The notes: generated by a model from the letters alone, not told the origin. Numbered from the stretch's first letter, positions 16,611 to 26,189 are shown. The stretch: DNA of 36,806 nt from Candidatus Sulfopaludibacter sp. SbA3 (GCA_945913285.1 CAMEDD010000026.1:1-36806); one strand, 5' to 3'. Translations and numbers: made by a program.

Positions 16611-17414
16611 ATGAGCCTGCGTGCCCCCATCCTTCCCGTCGCCGAGGGCGATGCCTTCGCCGCCCTCCTGCGCCGGTTTCGCGCCGGCCGCCGGATGAGC
16701 CAGCTCGACCTTGCGCTCGACTGCAATGTCTCCGCCCGCCACCTCTCCTTCCTCGAAACCGGGCGCGCGAAGCCTAGTCGCGAGATGGTGCTTCAACTGT
16801 CCGAAGGTCTCGTCCTGCCGCTCGGCAGCCAGAACGCGCTGCTGCAGGCCGCAGGCTTCGCGCCGGTGTTCCCCGCTTCCCCGCTCGATTCCGAAGCGCT
16901 CGGGCCGTTTCGGGCCGTGCTTCAGGAAATTATGGACCGCCACGCGCCGTGGCCGGCCATCCTGTGCGACCGGCACTGGCGGATGCGGGACGCCAACGCC
17001 GTCGCCGCCGCCCTGCTTGCGCCCTTGCAAGGTGAGACCGACGAAACAAATCTTGTCCGCATGCTGACGGACAGCGTCGCCGCTCAGGCCTTCATCGCCA
17101 ACCTGCCTGAAGTCATCCATGAAATGCGCGGACGCATCGCGCTCGAAGCGCTGGAAGCCGGCAACGATCCTGTGCTGCGGGAACTGCTGGACGCGCTCGA
17201 CGCCGCCAGCCTCAAGCACCCCCTTCCCGGCGGCGCGCCGCGGCGCCCGCTTGTTCCGCTTATCGTCAATGTGCCCGGCGGGCAGTTGAGCTTCCTCTCC
17301 ACCATCGCCCATTTCGGCACCAGTGAAGACGTGACCGTCCGCGACCTGCGCCTTGAGCTGCTCTTCCCGGCGGACGACGTCACCCGCACCGCCCTGAAGG
17401 CGATGGCGGGTTGA
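16611..17414 (+). CDS. XRE-family regulator with MmyB-like ligand-binding domain
   Basis: A 267 aa transcription regulator. Residues about 14-70 are a Cro/CI-type helix-turn-helix (RRMSQLDLALDCNVSARHLSFLETGRAKPSREMVLQL); residues about 95-265 are the MmyB-like ligand-binding domain with WPAILCDRHWRMRDANAVA and the late FLSTIAHFGTSEDVTVRDLRLELLFP, a characteristic C-terminal stretch. The ligand is unknown in most members. The ATG at 16611 lies in the ATGATCCCATGAG context; in-frame sequence further upstream is not coding-like. It is divergent from the small membrane protein/NTF2-like pair and probably regulates them, which is inference from position. Confidence 0.88.
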   Translation: MSLRAPILPVAEGDAFAALLRRFRAGRRMSQLDLALDCNVSARHLSFLETGRAKPSREMVLQLSEGLVLPLGSQNALLQAAGFAPVFPASPLDSEALGPFRAVLQEIMDRHAPWPAILCDRHWRMRDANAVAAALLAPLQGETDETNLVRMLTDSVAAQAFIANLPEVIHEMRGRIALEALEAGNDPVLRELLDALDAASLKHPLPGGAPRRPLVPLIVNVPGGQLSFLSTIAHFGTSEDVTVRDLRLELLFPADDVTRTALKAMAG

Positions 17415-17487
17415 CGCGTTCTGATCGATCGCAGCGAACCTAATATCGCCCTTGCAAAGCGCCTGTCCGTATTGAAAGGTGTCGCAG

Positions 17488-18312
17488 ATGAGCCAGTTTG
17501 AATGCCACCTGGAACAGCCTGTTATTAGCGCAGGCGACTATTTGTTTCCTGTGCCGATCAACACCTTTGAGCAGAAGATCATGCAGGTGGCTTTTGAAGG
17601 CGCCGAACCGGTCGACATCCTTCAAAGTCTTGATGGCACCACGTCCGCCTATCGCTTCTCGCTACAGGCGGGCGGCACGCCCGCGGTGCGCATGACGTAT
17701 GACGAAGCCGGGCCTGGTCTCAATGAAGATCATTTTATCCCTCGCAACAGCCGTTTTGAACGACCCTCGCAAGCCCTCGTCGAACAAGTCTGCCAGCAGT
17801 TTCCCGAGATGGACCTGCCACTCCGGATCCCGCGAATCATTCAGTTCATCGGTGACCACTTTGAATACGGGAAAAGAGAAATCGCCTTGGGCGACGATCT
17901 CGAGTCGATGCCCGCATTGGAATGCGGGCTGACCTCTGGCACGTGTGTTGACATGCACACCGTCGCAGTCGCTGCCTTGCGCGCTCTGGGGGTCGAGGCA
18001 GCCTATGTCATGGGCGGACACGTCGCGACTCCAAAGCCGAATTGGCCGACGGGTCATTGCTGGATCAACGTGCGCCATCCGGGAGTGGCGCATCACTGGG
18101 ACATTTCTCATCACGTTCAATACGGCGTGAGAGACATCACGCCAGACCTCAACCCGAAGCCCGGCCGCCGGTTTGCGTTGAGCATTGGCCGGGGCCACAT
18201 CTTCGGGGGTGCCGACGGCCAGGTGGAGTTTCCAGCCCTTTCCGGTTTTCATGCCTTAAGCGGCGAACAGAAGGGTCAAAAGCTCCGAACGATCGGTCAC
18301 TTCAGCGCGTGA
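17488..18312 (+). CDS. transglutaminase-like cysteine protease-fold protein
   Basis: A 274 aa protein with the transglutaminase-core catalytic triad: Cys153 in SGTCVDMHTVAVAALRALG, His190 in GHCWINV and Asp205 in HHWDISHH. The N-terminal 120 residues resemble the beta-rich N-domain that precedes such cores. There is no signal peptide, so it is likely cytoplasmic; members act as proteases, amidases or cross-linkers and the substrate here is unknown. The start is set at ATG 17488, which has AAAGG eight bases upstream; a GTG at 17479 is the alternative. Third codon positions use more A/T than the flanking genes (for example CCT GTT ATT AGC GCA), suggesting a different origin. Confidence 0.82.
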   Translation: MSQFECHLEQPVISAGDYLFPVPINTFEQKIMQVAFEGAEPVDILQSLDGTTSAYRFSLQAGGTPAVRMTYDEAGPGLNEDHFIPRNSRFERPSQALVEQVCQQFPEMDLPLRIPRIIQFIGDHFEYGKREIALGDDLESMPALECGLTSGTCVDMHTVAVAALRALGVEAAYVMGGHVATPKPNWPTGHCWINVRHPGVAHHWDISHHVQYGVRDITPDLNPKPGRRFALSIGRGHIFGGADGQVEFPALSGFHALSGEQKGQKLRTIGHFSA

Positions 18313-18428
18313 GTTTCGGTCGGCGCTTCCGGGCGGCAGGGCTCAATCTTCCCCCAACGTCACTCTGGTCAATTCCGCCGCCTTGCGAGACACTCCGCAA
18401 AACACAAAAACCGGGAGGAAACCAAGCC

Positions 18429-19526
18429 ATGAAAGCTGCCGTGATGCGGGAGGCCAACAAGCCTCTGACGATTGAGGAAGTTACCATTTCGAAGCCCGGC
18501 CCGCGCGAAGTGCTCGTGCGCCTGAAGGCCTTCGGTGTCTGCCATTCCGACGTTCACTTCTGGGATGGCAATTTCCCAACCGAAATGCCGGTCATCCTCG
18601 GCCACGAAAGCGCAGGCATCGTCGAACAGGTCGGCTCGATGGTCACCGCCGTGAAGCCGGGCGACCATGTCATCTCGATCCTCTCGCCGTTCTGCGGCGT
18701 GTGCGAGCATTGCCTCACCGGCCACATGTCCGTCTGCCACACGGTCAACGGCGCCCAGTTCAAGCGCGGCCCGGAAGAAGCGCCGCGTCTCTCCATCGGC
18801 AAGGAAAAGGTCGGCCAGTTCCTGAACCTCTCGTCCTTCGCCGAGCAGATCCTCGTCCACGAGAACGCCCTCTGCACCATCGACAAGGACATGCCGCTCG
18901 ACCGCGCCTGCCTCATTGGCTGCGGCGTCATTACCGGCGTCGGCTCGGTCTTCCATTCGGCCAAGGTCGAACCCGGCTCCACCGTTGCCGTCGTCGGTTG
19001 CGGCGGTGTCGGCCTTGCAGCTATCAACGGCGCGGCGATTGCTGGCGCGTCCCGCATCATCGCGGTCGACCTGTCGGACGAAAAACTGCAGCTTGCCGTC
19101 CGCTTCGGCGCGACCGACGTGGTCAATCCCGGCAAGGTCAACGCCGTCGAAGCCGTCAAGGAACTCACCAAGGGCGGCGTACATTACTCCTTCGAATGCG
19201 TCGGCCTCAAGCAAACCGCCGAACAGGCCTATCACATGCTCCGCCCGCGCGGTGTTGCCACCATCATCGGGATGATCTCGCCCGGCGTGAACATTGAGGT
19301 GCCGGGCATCGAACTCCTCGTCACAGAGAAGCGCCTGCAAGGCGCGGTGATGGGCTCGAACCGGTTCCGGATCGACTTCCCGCGCTTTGTCGATCTCTAC
19401 CGGCAGGGCAAGTTGCACCTCGACGATCTGATCTCCGACAGGATCGGAATGGACGGCATCACAGGCGCCATGCAGAACCTGAAGGCAAACAAAGGCACCG
19501 TCGCCCGCCAGGTCGTGGTGCTCTGA
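18429..19526 (+). CDS. zinc-dependent alcohol dehydrogenase (class III-like MDR)
   Basis: A 365 aa medium-chain dehydrogenase/reductase. GVCHSDVHFWDG and GHESAGIVE supply the catalytic zinc ligands (Cys, His-Glu), CGVCEHCLTGHMSVC is the structural zinc lobe with four cysteines, and VVGCGGVGLAAINGA is the Rossmann NAD-binding motif, followed by an Asp (IIAVDLSDEK) that favours NAD. The long interlobe insert before GCGVITGVGSV matches class III/formaldehyde or mycothiol-dependent-like enzymes. The substrate is unassigned. GGGAGGAAA at 18412-18420 is a strong ribosome site for ATG 18429. Its stop is six bases from the convergent pyrD stop. Confidence 0.92.
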   Translation: MKAAVMREANKPLTIEEVTISKPGPREVLVRLKAFGVCHSDVHFWDGNFPTEMPVILGHESAGIVEQVGSMVTAVKPGDHVISILSPFCGVCEHCLTGHMSVCHTVNGAQFKRGPEEAPRLSIGKEKVGQFLNLSSFAEQILVHENALCTIDKDMPLDRACLIGCGVITGVGSVFHSAKVEPGSTVAVVGCGGVGLAAINGAAIAGASRIIAVDLSDEKLQLAVRFGATDVVNPGKVNAVEAVKELTKGGVHYSFECVGLKQTAEQAYHMLRPRGVATIIGMISPGVNIEVPGIELLVTEKRLQGAVMGSNRFRIDFPRFVDLYRQGKLHLDDLISDRIGMDGITGAMQNLKANKGTVARQVVVL

Positions 19527-19532
19527 GCTGAG

Positions 19533-20585
19533 CTAAAGGCCCTTGCCCGTTGCTTCGGCAATCGAGGCAAGGCCGTCGCGGCGGCGGCAGGCTTCGAGTT
19601 CATCGCCGATGCGGGCGGCGAGGCCCGGGCCTTCATAAACGAGCATCGAGTAAAGCTGAACGGCGTGGGCGCCGGCGCGGAGTTTTGCATAGGCGTCTGC
19701 GCCGGACGCGATGCCGCCCGCACCGATGAGGTCGAACTCGCCGCGCAGCGCGCGGGCGACCTCGGCCAGGACCGCTGTAGACGGATGAAACAGCGGCGCG
19801 CCGGAGAGGCCGCCGGCCTCGCCCCTGTCCGCGCTCGCCAGCGAGCCGGGCCGCGCCAGCGTGGTGTTCGAGACGATGAGGCCCGAGAGCCACGCCCCTT
19901 CCCCGCGCACCACACCGCAGATGTCCGCGATGGCGTCGCTGTCGAGATCCGGCGCTACCTTCAGGAAAACGGGCTTGCATTTCCGATCCGCCGCGCCGCA
20001 CCGCGCGAGGAGGGCGGTGAGCGAAGCCTTGTCCTGCAAGCCGCGCAGGCCCGGGGTGTTGGGTGAGGAGATATTGATCGTGATGTAGTCGGCATATGGC
20101 GCGACCGCCTCGATGCCCGTGACGTAATCGCCGGCGCGGTCCTCGCTATCCTTGTTCGCGCCGACGTTCGCACCAATCGGCACGGCATGCGAGTAACGCG
20201 CGAGGCGGCGGACGAAATAGTCCAGCCCGAAATTGTTGAAGCCCATCCGGTTGATCACCGCGCGGTCTTCCTCCAGCCGGAAGAGGCGCGGCTTCGGGTT
20301 TCCCGCCTGCGGCTTCGGCGTCACGGTTCCGCACTCGACAAAACCGAAGCCGAAGCGCGCCACCGCGTCCGGCACTTCGCAATTCTTGTCGAACCCGGCC
20401 GCAAGCCCAACCGGCGAAGCGAACGTCAGCCCCGATTTCGGCAGCGTCACTTTCAGGCCCGGCGCAAGTTGAGGAGCCCGCCAGGGCACGCCCAGTCCCG
20501 TCGTCAGCAGGCGGAGGGTTGCATTATGAGCCGCTTCCGGCGGCAGGAGGCGGATGGCGCGGGCGCCGAAATCAGCCAGCATCAC
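19533..20585 (-). CDS. pyrD: dihydroorotate dehydrogenase (quinone), class 2
   Basis: Fourth step of pyrimidine synthesis: oxidises dihydroorotate to orotate, passing electrons through FMN to quinone at the inner membrane. The 350 aa length, N-terminal amphipathic helix (ARAIRLLPPEAAHNATLRLL), VGLAAGFDKN, RMGFNNFG, INISSPNTPGLRGLQ (catalytic Ser), FLKVAPDL, VSNTT and LIGAGGIASGADAY identify class 2 PyrD. Start is GTG 20585 or ATG 20582; GGAGGA lies just upstream inside the DUF952 gene and the two genes overlap (GTGATG), so they are coupled. Confidence 0.96.
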   Translation of the reverse strand: MMLADFGARAIRLLPPEAAHNATLRLLTTGLGVPWRAPQLAPGLKVTLPKSGLTFASPVGLAAGFDKNCEVPDAVARFGFGFVECGTVTPKPQAGNPKPRLFRLEEDRAVINRMGFNNFGLDYFVRRLARYSHAVPIGANVGANKDSEDRAGDYVTGIEAVAPYADYITINISSPNTPGLRGLQDKASLTALLARCGAADRKCKPVFLKVAPDLDSDAIADICGVVRGEGAWLSGLIVSNTTLARPGSLASADRGEAGGLSGAPLFHPSTAVLAEVARALRGEFDLIGAGGIASGADAYAKLRAGAHAVQLYSMLVYEGPGLAARIGDELEACRRRDGLASIAEATGKGL

Positions 20586-20923
20586 ACATCCTCCGGAAAT
20601 TGCGGTGCGCCGTCAGGCCCAGGCGTCAGCCACCAGGCCGCGTCGGCCTTCGAGATTTCGAGTGGGCCGTAAAGGTGCGGGAACATTTCTCCGCCCCGGC
20701 TTTTCTCCCAACGGATGTCGCCAAGCGCGGCGGGATCAAAACGGAGCAGCCGGACGCGCGGAATGCCGGAATAGTAACGCCGCGCCGTCTCACGCACCTG
20801 CGCGCCGGTCGACAGATGGACATAACCGTCGGCCATATCGAGCGCCGCCGCGGTGGCGCCCGCCGCTTCGGCAGCGGCCCAGTCGGCCTCAGTCAGCAGT
20901 TTGTAAACAGGTCCGCACGTCAT
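20582..20923 (-). CDS. DUF952 family protein
   Basis: A 113 aa protein with YKLLTEADWAAAEAAG, DGYVHLSTGAQVRETARRYY and GEMFPHLYGPL, the three conserved blocks of DUF952. The His-containing fold is distantly related to ADP-ribosyl/RNA 2'-phosphotransferase-like proteins but no function is established. The ATG at 20923 gives the usual length; an in-frame ATG at 20995 would add an unrelated, basic 24 residue leader. The gene precedes and overlaps pyrD, an arrangement that recurs in alphaproteobacteria. Confidence 0.85.
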   Translation of the reverse strand: MTCGPVYKLLTEADWAAAEAAGATAAALDMADGYVHLSTGAQVRETARRYYSGIPRVRLLRFDPAALGDIRWEKSRGGEMFPHLYGPLEISKADAAWWLTPGPDGAPQFPEDV

Positions 20924-20962
20924 GGCGAAGGCCTGTCGCAGGCTTTGGCGGGATGTGCAATC

Positions 20963-21424
20963 ATGCGCGCACCCACGAGGAGACGGGCTTTGCAAAAAGC
21001 GTCAGCTGCCAATGACGAAGCCCTGCTGGACGTGCGCCTCGATAGCGGGCGAACGGCGAGAGAGGAACTGAAAGCGCTGCGCAAGCTGGCCAGATTGCTG
21101 GATTCCCGCTTTGAGGTTCTCGGCGTGAAGTTCGGCGTCGATGCGCTGGTTGGCCTCGTTCCGGTGGCCGGTGATGCCGTCACCTTTGTTACGGGAGCGA
21201 CAGCGCTGTACACGTCGGTGCGGCTGCGATTGCCGTGGCATGTACATTCGCGGATTTTCCTGAATCTCATCACGGACGCAGGTATCGGCGCGGTCCCGGT
21301 TGCCGGCGACCTGTTCGATTTCTTTTTCCGCTCGCACAAACGCAATTTCGATCTCGTCGAACAGCACGTCCTGAAACGCGCTGCAAAACAGATCAAGGGC
21401 CCAGCCCGCCAGGCAGCCTTCTAG
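20963..21424 (+). CDS. DUF4112 domain membrane protein
   Basis: A 153 aa protein matching DUF4112: RKLARLLDSRFEVLGVKFGVDALVGLVPVAGDAVT, then NLITDAGIGAVPVAGDLFDFFFRSHKRN. The two VPVAGD repeats within hydrophobic stretches (about 60-85 and 110-128) suggest two membrane-associated hairpins. Function is unknown. The ATG at 20963 is used; a TTG at about 20990 preceded by GAGGAG is a plausible alternative. The start is divergent from DUF952-pyrD by 39 bases, and its TAG stop shares the tetranucleotide CTAG with the stop of the convergent gene. Confidence 0.85.
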   Translation: MRAPTRRRALQKASAANDEALLDVRLDSGRTAREELKALRKLARLLDSRFEVLGVKFGVDALVGLVPVAGDAVTFVTGATALYTSVRLRLPWHVHSRIFLNLITDAGIGAVPVAGDLFDFFFRSHKRNFDLVEQHVLKRAAKQIKGPARQAAF

Positions 21425-23352
21425 ATCGGTGTGCCGAGCGTTGCCGAAGCCCGGGCCATCGTCCAGGTGCCATTGGCGCCTTCGCAGGCGGCGAACCGGC
21501 CACGCTCCTGACCCGGGAATGCGTAGCTGACATCCCGGCACATGACTTTCACATTCATGTCCACCGGCTGAAGGTAAGCGCGGGTGACCAGGTTATCCGG
21601 CTGCGATGAGTAGCTGATCGCGTTGAAGCTGGCTTTCATCGGATCGATCGATACGGTCCGCTCGAAATGGATGAGCAGAGGGCGCCCGTCCGGCGTGGTC
21701 AGCTGATGATGGGCGCCGTCCGCGCTCGTCTCTACGAGGCGCAAGAAATCGGACTTCAGCGCGTCGAGCGCGGCGACATCCAGCGCGCGGCCGGCCGTGT
21801 ATTCCGTGCGCTCAGCGATAAAGTCATCGACCGGGCGCGGCAGGCCCGCCATCGCGCGCACTTCCGGCGCGGCGGGTGTCAGCGTCTGCGGTGCGCCGCG
21901 CACGACCGGACCGAGTCCGGTCCCGGCAGGAACGGCCACAGCAAGGACAACCGGCGGCGCCGGACGCGCCGGCTTCAGCGAGGCGCGGCCCGGCGGATCG
22001 CGCCAGACGCGAGGCGCAGGCGCAGCGGCAGGCGCCGCCGAAAGAGCCGCGACCTGAGCAAGGCGGCCGGCTTCGGCGTCGGCAAGGCGCCTGGCTTCAG
22101 CGTCTGCGAGGCGCCTCGCGTTCGCGGCGTCGGAAGCGCGCTTGGCTTCCAGCGCGGCGAGGCGTGTCGCTTCGGCCTGGGCGGCGCGTTTCGTTTCGAT
22201 ATCGGCAAGGCGTTTGGCTTCGGCGACCTGAGCCGCTTTCGCGGCCTCGGCATCTGCCAGGCGCCTGGCTTCGGCCTCGGCCGCTTTTTTCTTCGCGGCG
22301 AGATCGGCAAGGCGGGCGGCTTCCGCTTCAGCGGCGCGGGCCGCCTGCGCTTCGGCGATCCGCTGGCGCTCGGCGGCAGCGGCTGACGCGCGCGCGGCTT
22401 CTTCGGCGGCAATCCGGCCCGCTTCGACCCTGGCAGCAGCGGCGGCTTTCTCGGATTGGAGCTGCATGGCAGCAGTCGCGGCCGCGGCGCGGGCGGCCTC
22501 CTCGGCGGCGAGCCGGTCGCGGAGGCGGTTGTCAATGATGGCAGGGCCGGGCGGATTGGGGGGCGCTTCGGCAGCAACGCGGGCGGCCTCGGCATTGGCG
22601 ATGGCGGCGGCCGCGGTGCGTTCGGCCTCAGCCGTTTCAAGGCGCGCGGCGGCTTGTTCCTGAGCGCGGATTTCCGCGACGCGGGCCTTCAGCATGTCGG
22701 CCGTGCCGCGATAGTCGAACCATGGCGTGGCAGCCGCCTCGACCGGCAAGGAGGCCTGGGACACGGCGGCGACTGAAACGTTCGATGAGCCGGCACTCGC
22801 GGTGGTCCGCGTAAGGTCAGGATCGGTATCATCCGTGTCCGCCTTGTTGCCGAGGGCGTTTTCGGCCGCCATCACCGAAAGGCCAGCCAGGCCGAGAACG
22901 GCGAGACCGGCAAAGGCGAACTGGGAGAAATTTCCCATCCGGCGGAACAGACCGCCGCGATCTTCAGCCATGTCGTCATCCCCGTCTCCGCCGCCGCCGG
23001 TCTGGCTGCCTTTCGGGATGACCGCGACAGCGCCAGCAGACGCGGCGACGGGCGTCTTTGCGGGCGGGCGAGGCGCAGGCGGTTTGCGAAGGGTGCGCAC
23101 TTCGGAAATGGCGAGCGGCGTGACGGGGCCCGCGCTGACCGGGCCGGACTGGGTGAGGATCGACAGGGTCGGCTGCGGGCGCACCGCGTCCCGGGCGCGA
23201 AGTCGGGCGCGGAAGGGCATTGCGAGCTGGGCGCGCTCTTCAGCGGCGCGGCCGATGGCTTCGGCTTCGCGGACGGCCTGGTGAAGGCTTTCCGGCAAAA
23301 CGGGCTTGGTGCCCGGGGCACGGTCCATGGGATCATTCAGCATGAAAGCCAC
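21421..23352 (-). CDS. large Ala-rich coiled-coil membrane protein (TolA-like architecture)
   Basis: A 643 aa protein: a proline-rich cytoplasmic N-terminus (1-140), one membrane helix (about 144-162, [19 protein letters not shown]), a linker, a long Ala/Glu/Arg coiled coil (about 220-435) with recurrent [14 protein letters not shown] units, a Pro/Ala hinge (436-470), and a C-terminal globular domain (about 505-643) with ATGYAGR-like beta sequence, [15 protein letters not shown] and [13 protein letters not shown] containing two cysteines. The plan resembles TolA (inner-membrane anchor, periplasmic coil, C-terminal domain), but the membrane segment is internal and I find no TolA sequence signature. 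The C-terminal domain recalls 17 kDa surface-antigen-like tails with paired cysteines. The gene ends in a CTAG shared with the convergent DUF4112 gene. Confidence 0.8.
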   Translation of the reverse strand: MAFMLNDPMDRAPGTKPVLPESLHQAVREAEAIGRAAEERAQLAMPFRARLRARDAVRPQPTLSILTQSGPVSAGPVTPLAISEVRTLRKPPAPRPPAKTPVAASAGAVAVIPKGSQTGGGGDGDDDMAEDRGGLFRRMGNFSQFAFAGLAVLGLAGLSVMAAENALGNKADTDDTDPDLTRTTASAGSSNVSVAAVSQASLPVEAAATPWFDYRGTADMLKARVAEIRAQEQAAARLETAEAERTAAAAIANAEAARVAAEAPPNPPGPAIIDNRLRDRLAAEEAARAAAATAAMQLQSEKAAAAARVEAGRIAAEEAARASAAAAERQRIAEAQAARAAEAEAARLADLAAKKKAAEAEARRLADAEAAKAAQVAEAKRLADIETKRAAQAEATRLAALEAKRASDAANARRLADAEARRLADAEAGRLAQVAALSAAPAAAPAPRVWRDPPGRASLKPARPAPPVVLAVAVPAGTGLGPVVRGAPQTLTPAAPEVRAMAGLPRPVDDFIAERTEYTAGRALDVAALDALKSDFLRLVETSADGAHHQLTTPDGRPLLIHFERTVSIDPMKASFNAISYSSQPDNLVTRAYLQPVDMNVKVMCRDVSYAFPGQERGRFAACEGANGTWTMARASATLGTPI

Positions 23353-23492
23353 CTTTTTCCAGCCTTTCCTGTATAGCGCCTGGGGAAGTTGGAAACCACA
23401 AGATTCGCCCGGCTGCGCTGCCTTGTCAGGCCGAAGACGGGACTTTAAGGCAACACTTTCCCCTCTCCGCCGAAAATAACGTCAGGACCCCC

Positions 23493-24734
23493 ATGCCGAA
23501 GCCCCGTATCGCGCCCCGAAAGGTTGTTCTTGCCTATTCCGGCGGGCTCGACACCTCGATCATTCTCAAGTGGCTGCAGGTCGAATTCGGCTGCGAAGTC
23601 GTCACCTTCACCGCCGATCTTGGCCAGGGCGAGGAGCTCGAGCCGGCCCGGAAGAAGGCGCTGGCCGCTGGCGTTAAACCGGAGAACATCTTCATCGAGG
23701 ACGTGCGCGAGGAATTCGTGCGCGATTTCGTCTTCCCGATGTTCCGCGCCAACGCCGTCTATGAAGGCGTCTATCTCCTCGGCACCTCGATTGCCCGGCC
23801 GCTGATCGCCAAGCGCCAGATCGAGATTGCCGACATGGTCGGCGCCGACGCCGTCTGCCACGGGGCGACCGGCAAGGGGAATGACCAGGTGCGGTTCGAG
23901 CTTGGCTATTATGGTCTGAGCCCGGACATCAAGGTGATTGCGCCCTGGCGGGACTGGGATTTCAAGTCGCGCACGGACCTTCTGAAATTTGCCGAGGAAC
24001 ACGGCATCGAGATTGCCAGGGACAAGCGGGGCGACGCGCCTTTCTCGGTGGATGCCAACCTGCTCCACTCCTCCTCCGAGGGCAAAGTGCTTGAGGACCC
24101 GGGGGAGCCGGCGCCGGAATTTGTGCATATGCGGACGATTGCGCCGGAAGACGCGCCCGACCAGGCGGAGATCATCAAGGTTGGCTTCGAGCGCGGCGAC
24201 GCTGTCTCCATCAATGGCGAGGCGATGAGCCCGGCGACGCTGCTGACGGCGCTGAACGCTTACGGAAAAAAACACGGCATCGGGCGGCTGGACCTTCTGG
24301 AAAACCGGTTCGTCGGCATGAAGTCGCGCGGCATATACGAGACGCCGGGCGGGACGATCCTGCTGGTGGCGCACCGCGGCATCGAGCAGGCGACGCTCGA
24401 CCGCGGCCAGAGCCATCTGAAAGACGAGCTTATGCCGCGTTATGCGGAGATGATTTACAATGGCTTCTGGTGGAGCCCGGAGCGGGAGATGCTGCAGGCG
24501 GCGATCGACCACTCGCAGCGCTGGGTGACCGGCGAAGTGACGATCAAGCTTTACAAGGGCACGGCGTATCTCATCGGGCGGTCGTCGCCGTACAGTCTGT
24601 ACTCGGAGAAGATCGTGACCTTCGAGGATGACCATGGCGCGTATGACCAGAAGGATGCGGAAGGCTTCATCAAGCTGAACGCGCTGCGCCTGCGGCTGAT
24701 GGCAGGACGCGACCGGAAGTTCGGGAAGAACTAG
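23493..24734 (+). CDS. argG: argininosuccinate synthase
   Basis: Condenses citrulline and aspartate with ATP in arginine synthesis (cytoplasm, homotetramer). 413 aa, normal for the bacterial type. Motifs: PP-loop AYSGGLDTS (14-22), [56 protein letters not shown] and RGIYETPGG. The ATG at 23493 has CAGGA upstream. It is monocistronic here, convergent with a DUF6065 gene and divergent from the coiled-coil gene. Confidence 0.97.
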   Translation: MPKPRIAPRKVVLAYSGGLDTSIILKWLQVEFGCEVVTFTADLGQGEELEPARKKALAAGVKPENIFIEDVREEFVRDFVFPMFRANAVYEGVYLLGTSIARPLIAKRQIEIADMVGADAVCHGATGKGNDQVRFELGYYGLSPDIKVIAPWRDWDFKSRTDLLKFAEEHGIEIARDKRGDAPFSVDANLLHSSSEGKVLEDPGEPAPEFVHMRTIAPEDAPDQAEIIKVGFERGDAVSINGEAMSPATLLTALNAYGKKHGIGRLDLLENRFVGMKSRGIYETPGGTILLVAHRGIEQATLDRGQSHLKDELMPRYAEMIYNGFWWSPEREMLQAAIDHSQRWVTGEVTIKLYKGTAYLIGRSSPYSLYSEKIVTFEDDHGAYDQKDAEGFIKLNALRLRLMAGRDRKFGKN

Positions 24735-24840
24735 AGCGTTAACTGGCTGAGCGCTTTTGCTTCGGGAGGGGCGACAAAGTGGGTGTTCGGGCGCTTGATT
24801 GCGCCGAATTCCAGCTCTGCGGCGGGGCCAGCCAGATGTG

Positions 24841-25578
24841 CTACTTGATGTCCTTTGGTGCTTTCAGTCTGCGCTTGGTCTGGTGGGATTCGGCTTTGCC
24901 GCCTTCGGGAGTTTCGCCGCGCATGTAGTGGCGTTGCCAGCGTTCCTTCATGGCGTTTTCCTCGCGGCCCTTGAGGCGGGTGTTGAAGTCGGCGCGGCTG
25001 CCGCGCCAGGCTTCGTATTCCTTTACTAGCTCGGCATTGGTGCGCATCAGCTTGCGCTCGGGCTCGATCTCCTCGAGGCGCTTGTGTTCCATCAGGGTGA
25101 TGAAGGCGAAGGGCTCGCCCTTGCGGAAGATGACTTCGCCGGGTCGGGTCATCTGCCAGTTCATCGTGAACGGAAAGGGCAGCCAGTCCGTCTCGACGAG
25201 GCCGGTGAGCGGGGCGATGCCATCCTTCGGCCAGTTCGGCGGGCCCGTGACCCAGACGCCCCAACCGGGCAGTGTACGGAACAGATGGCCGGTATGGAAG
25301 GTGACGATGCCGCGCTGGAAATGGCTGTCGGCGAAGCTGGCGATGGCGCGCAGGTCGCCGGTGGTTTTCAGCTCGATATCTTCGGTGCGCGGGCCGCCGT
25401 TCCAGATGACCTTGATATCCATCGGGCAGAGGATTTCCCAGCCCGTCGAGTTTGCCATGGTCAGCGGCAGGCAGCGGTAGGGATGGCGGTCGACGAAGAC
25501 GTCCATCCAGACGCGGTCGGGCCGGCCAGGGACGATCTCGGGGGCGACGTCATAGATCTTGTAACAGTCGAGGCGCAT
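24841..25578 (-). CDS. DUF6065 family protein
   Basis: A 245 aa protein resembling DUF6065: PDRVWMDVFVDRHPYRCLPLTMANSTGWEILCP near the N-terminus, then HFQRGIVTFHTGHLFRTLPG, WVTGPPNWPKDGIAPLTGLVETDWLPFPFTMNW and a charged C-terminal tail. The function is not established in the family. The ATG at 25578 starts directly at the conserved block; in-frame sequence upstream up to 25752 is not conserved. Its start is divergent from the YbaK-type gene about 105 bases away. Confidence 0.8.
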   Translation of the reverse strand: MRLDCYKIYDVAPEIVPGRPDRVWMDVFVDRHPYRCLPLTMANSTGWEILCPMDIKVIWNGGPRTEDIELKTTGDLRAIASFADSHFQRGIVTFHTGHLFRTLPGWGVWVTGPPNWPKDGIAPLTGLVETDWLPFPFTMNWQMTRPGEVIFRKGEPFAFITLMEHKRLEEIEPERKLMRTNAELVKEYEAWRGSRADFNTRLKGREENAMKERWQRHYMRGETPEGGKAESHQTKRRLKAPKDIK

Positions 25579-25682
25579 GGGCGACTGGGCCTTTTTTGTT
25601 TCGCGGCGGTTTACCGAAAACCGGATCTCACGTTTCGGACCGCCGCTCGCAAGTGCTTGACGGAGCAGCAAAGTCTTGGCGA

Positions 25683-26189
25683 ATGGGAGGCATGCATGCA
25701 AGCCCTGATGACCTGTTCGCCTATCTCGACGCGCTGGCAATTGCGCATTCAACCGTATGGCACGAGCCGCTGTTCACGGTGGACCAGTCGGCGGGCCTTA
25801 AGGCGCAGATGCCGGGCGCGCATACCAAGAACCTGTTCCTGAAGGACGGCGAGGGCGAGCTCGTGCTGATCGGGGCGGAGGCGCATAACCAGCTGAAGCT
25901 GAACCAGCTCCACAAGCTGATCGGCACGAAGCGGCTATCCTTCGGGCCCGCGGAGCTGATGACGCAAGTGCTCGGCGTTGTGCCGGGATCGGTGACGGCG
26001 TTTTCACTGATGAATGACCGCGCGGGGCGCGTGCGGTTCCTGGTGGACGCGGTGCTGGCCGGAGCCGAGACAGTGAACTTTCATCCGCTGGTGAATACCG
26101 GGACGACCGCGATCTCGGGAGGCGATTTCCGGCGCTTTGTCGAGGCGACGGGGCACGGGTTCGAGGTGGTTGATTTTTCGGTTTTGTGA
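25683..26189 (+). CDS. YbaK/ProX-type aminoacyl-tRNA deacylase
   Basis: A 168 aa single-domain protein of the YbaK/INS superfamily, closest in style to ProX/PrdX, which hydrolyses mischarged Ala-tRNA(Pro). Features: HTKNLFLKDGEGELVLIGAEAHNQLKLNQL (with the conserved Lys-Asn) and GVVPGSVTAFSLMND (the GxxPGS loop), then VNFHPLVNTGTTAIS. Start: ATG 25683 or 25692; GGGAGG at 25685-25690 is too near the second ATG to serve it, so 25683 is preferred. Acts as a free-standing tRNA proofreading factor in the cytoplasm. Confidence 0.88.
   Translation: MGGMHASPDDLFAYLDALAIAHSTVWHEPLFTVDQSAGLKAQMPGAHTKNLFLKDGEGELVLIGAEAHNQLKLNQLHKLIGTKRLSFGPAELMTQVLGVVPGSVTAFSLMNDRAGRVRFLVDAVLAGAETVNFHPLVNTGTTAISGGDFRRFVEATGHGFEVVDFSVL

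Noticed and set aside
15987..17312. 441-codon minus-strand open frame spanning the XRE gene and the small membrane protein gene
   Set aside because: Overlaps two better-supported genes in other frames and shows low-complexity Arg/Gly-rich sequence.
23445..24635. 396-codon minus-strand open frame opposite argG
   Set aside because: Complete antisense of a well-identified enzyme gene; no family recognised.
24735..24840. Terminator between argG and the DUF6065 gene
   Set aside because: Only a 4 bp complementary pair with a long loop (AGCG...CGCT) could be found; too weak to call.
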